A stretch of DNA of 64,000 nucleotides from Mycobacteroides sp. LB1 (lineage in GTDB: Bacteria; Actinomycetota; Actinomycetes; Mycobacteriales; Mycobacteriaceae). Below, one piece after another: positions 62,683 to 64,000 of the stretch. The first letter of the stretch is position 1, and each line of letters starts with the position of its first letter. The translations under genes and the position numbers were made by a program. The DNA lies in NCBI RefSeq assembly GCF_013449725.1, contig NZ_JACCFF010000003.1, positions 186,001-250,000 of the forward strand, written 5' to 3'. The notes beneath the pieces are model-generated. The model was given only the letters and a program-made list of their open reading frames with translations. It was not told where the DNA came from and searched no databases.

Positions 62683-63959
62683 ATCGCACCATCTTTGGCC
62701 AGAGCGCGGTTCAGGTTGAGGAACGCGGTGTAGTTGGCGATCACATCGACTTTGCCGGGCGGGCACGCTCGGATGGCCTGCACCGGGTCGTGATGCAGGG
62801 TGTGTGTGACGCTCGCGTAGGTCAGCCGGACCGCCAAGTCGGTGCCGCGTTCTCCGGAAGCGACGACAGGGGGCACGCTGGTAGGCGCGTCATTTGGACC
62901 GTTATCGCACGCGAAATGTTCGAAGTTGACATCCCACAGCCAGGACAGATCCTCCCCGTCGGGAACCTGCCCGTTGACCGCGATGACGAGCCCGTCCGCG
63001 TCGGTATCCACCATCGACAGCGCCTCTTGCCATCCGGCCGGATTCTTGGCCAGCAGTAGCCGCACCGTGTGGTCGCCGAGGTCAATGCTCCGGTATCGGC
63101 CGGCCACCTGATCGACGGCCGATACGGCGTCGACGGCGGGACCGGGGCGGGCGCCGAGCTCGACGGACGCCGCCACCGCTAGCGTGGCGTTCCCGCGGTT
63201 CGCGGTGCCGGGCAACGTCAGTGACATCGGCAGGCTGATTCCGCTGGGGCCGTAGATGCGGTCGTCGTCGAACCACCAGTTGGGATCGGGCCGCGAGAAG
63301 TCGGTTCCCGTGCTGTACCAATGGTTTCCGTCACGCATGATGAGTTCTCCGCTGCGCGGGCAGCTCACCGAATCTCCAGCCCAGCCGCCGCCGGCGGCTA
63401 CCCAGACGACATTAGGATTGTCGTACGCGGCCGATGTCATGAGAACGTCATCGCAGTTCGCCACAATCACCGCATCGCGGTGCCGGGCCAGTCCCTTGCG
63501 CAGGGTGCGTTCGATGTTGTTGATCTCGCCGACGCGGTCCAGTTGATCGCGGCTGAGATTGAGTAGCACGATGACCGCGGGGCTGACCGCATCCGCGACA
63601 TGCGGCACATGCATCTCGTCGACTTCGAGCACCGCGAGCTCGGCCTCGCGGGTGCCGGCCAGCGCCGCCACCAGACCCGCGTCCATGTTGGAGCCCTCGG
63701 TGTTGGTGGCAACCGGTCCCACGGTGGCGAGCGCGGCAGCGGTCATCCGGGTGGTGGTGGACTTGCCGTTGGTGCCGGTGATCACGACCGTGCGACGTCC
63801 GCGGCCCAACTGTGCCAGCACGGAGCTGTCCAACTTGAGCGCGATGAGCCCGCCGATCATGGAGCCCGCGCCGCGACCGCTGATCCGGGACGCCCAGCGT
63901 GCCGAACGTCCGGCGGCCAGCGCGATCCGGCCGCGCACCGAGAGGTGGTCGATGGGCAT
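62679..63959 (-). CDS. murT: Lipid II isoglutaminyl synthase, Mur-ligase-like subunit
   Basis: The 426-residue ATP-dependent subunit that amidates the stem-peptide glutamate of lipid II together with GatD. The Mur ligase P-loop is VVITGTNGKSTTTRMTAAAL, followed by NTEGSNMDAGLV, VLEVDEMHVPHV and LLNLSRDQLDRVGEIN. The C-terminal DUF1727 domain interacts with GatD (DLSWLWDVNFEHFA). The zinc-ribbon insertion known from other MurT proteins (CxxC twice) is reduced to SCPRSGELIMRDG with one Cys. The gene is complete; 41 bases remain to the window end. Confidence 0.92.
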   Translation of the reverse strand: MPIDHLSVRGRIALAAGRSARWASRISGRGAGSMIGGLIALKLDSSVLAQLGRGRRTVVITGTNGKSTTTRMTAAALATVGPVATNTEGSNMDAGLVAALAGTREAELAVLEVDEMHVPHVADAVSPAVIVLLNLSRDQLDRVGEINNIERTLRKGLARHRDAVIVANCDDVLMTSAAYDNPNVVWVAAGGGWAGDSVSCPRSGELIMRDGNHWYSTGTDFSRPDPNWWFDDDRIYGPSGISLPMSLTLPGTANRGNATLAVAASVELGARPGPAVDAVSAVDQVAGRYRSIDLGDHTVRLLLAKNPAGWQEALSMVDTDADGLVIAVNGQVPDGEDLSWLWDVNFEHFACDNGPNDAPTSVPPVVASGERGTDLAVRLTYASVTHTLHHDPVQAIRACPPGKVDVIANYTAFLNLNRALAKDGAI

Positions 63960-64000
63960 TCGCGCAGTTTATTGGAGGCGGTCGAGAGGGGACGATGTCA

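Overview
The window looks like a rapidly growing mycobacterium, most likely the Mycobacteroides abscessus-chelonae group. The gene order follows, in inverted orientation, the M. tuberculosis Rv3759c-to-Rv3712 segment: proXVWZ, tyrA, Rv3753c, tadA, ligC with its primase-polymerase, a Rv3723-like membrane protein, tRNA-Ser, SRP RNA, the Rv3722c aminotransferase, dnaX, Rv3720/Rv3719, Rv3718c, the Rv3717 amidase, ybaB, recR, gatD and murT. GTG starts, GC-rich codons and 4-base ATGA overlaps are pervasive. Synteny statements rest on recall, not on a search.

Layout. 1-10.6 kb: the 3' part of a TetR gene, the osmoprotectant transporter proXVWZ, an HxlR regulator facing a methyltransferase, tyrA, tadA, two tandem secreted 'WCPG' proteins, tRNA-Ser(CGA), and a small membrane protein with an AraC regulator. 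10.6-22 kb: an SRPBCC protein, a GXWXG/DUF4334 protein, tgt, a cytochrome P450, an amino-acid ABC transporter whose binding protein and permease are fused, gluQRS, ligC, prim-polC, a GT87 mannosyltransferase, a lipoprotein, a Rv3723-like protein and tRNA-Ser(GGA). 22-45 kb: a block sitting between that tRNA and the SRP RNA, which are near neighbours in M. tuberculosis as I recall. It holds a membrane protein, an MFS transporter, an esterase, a quinone oxidoreductase, a biosynthetic gene cluster (26.6-43.8 kb) and an HNH/DUF222 protein. 45-64 kb: conserved housekeeping genes, interrupted by an enolase paralogue plus kinase, a TetR-controlled flavin oxygenase/crotonase pair, and a glycine-rich two-gene unit.

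The cluster at 26.6-43.8 kb is the main finding. The right operon encodes a class II DAHP synthase, PhzE, PhzD and an EntA-like dehydrogenase. Together these predict chorismate to ADIC to DHHA to 3-hydroxyanthranilate. The phenazine-forming genes phzF, phzA/B and phzG are absent. The left operon encodes a large FAD/NAD(P)-binding monooxygenase and a fumarase/aspartase-superfamily lyase, arranged like CreE/CreD of the aspartate-nitrosuccinate pathway that makes nitrous acid. It also has a lone adenylating enzyme that could be a CreM-type diazotase and an aromatic flavin hydroxylase. The inferred product is a diazo (ortho-diazoquinone-like) compound, or a product formed through one, from 3-hydroxyanthranilate or 2-aminophenol. 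Between the operons lie a GAF-PucR regulator and an IS701-like transposase that seems to have lost catalytic residues. Similar ACTTGACGGA-type repeats precede both operons.

Other points of note: tgt and gluQRS together (glutamyl-queuosine); a perfect mycobacterial SOS box across the start codon of the HNH gene; a 30-bp palindrome between a TetR gene and its target; an enolase paralogue with a changed active site; and a glycine-rich protein unit with a repeated intergenic element at both ends. All similarity claims come from reading motifs, not from database searches.
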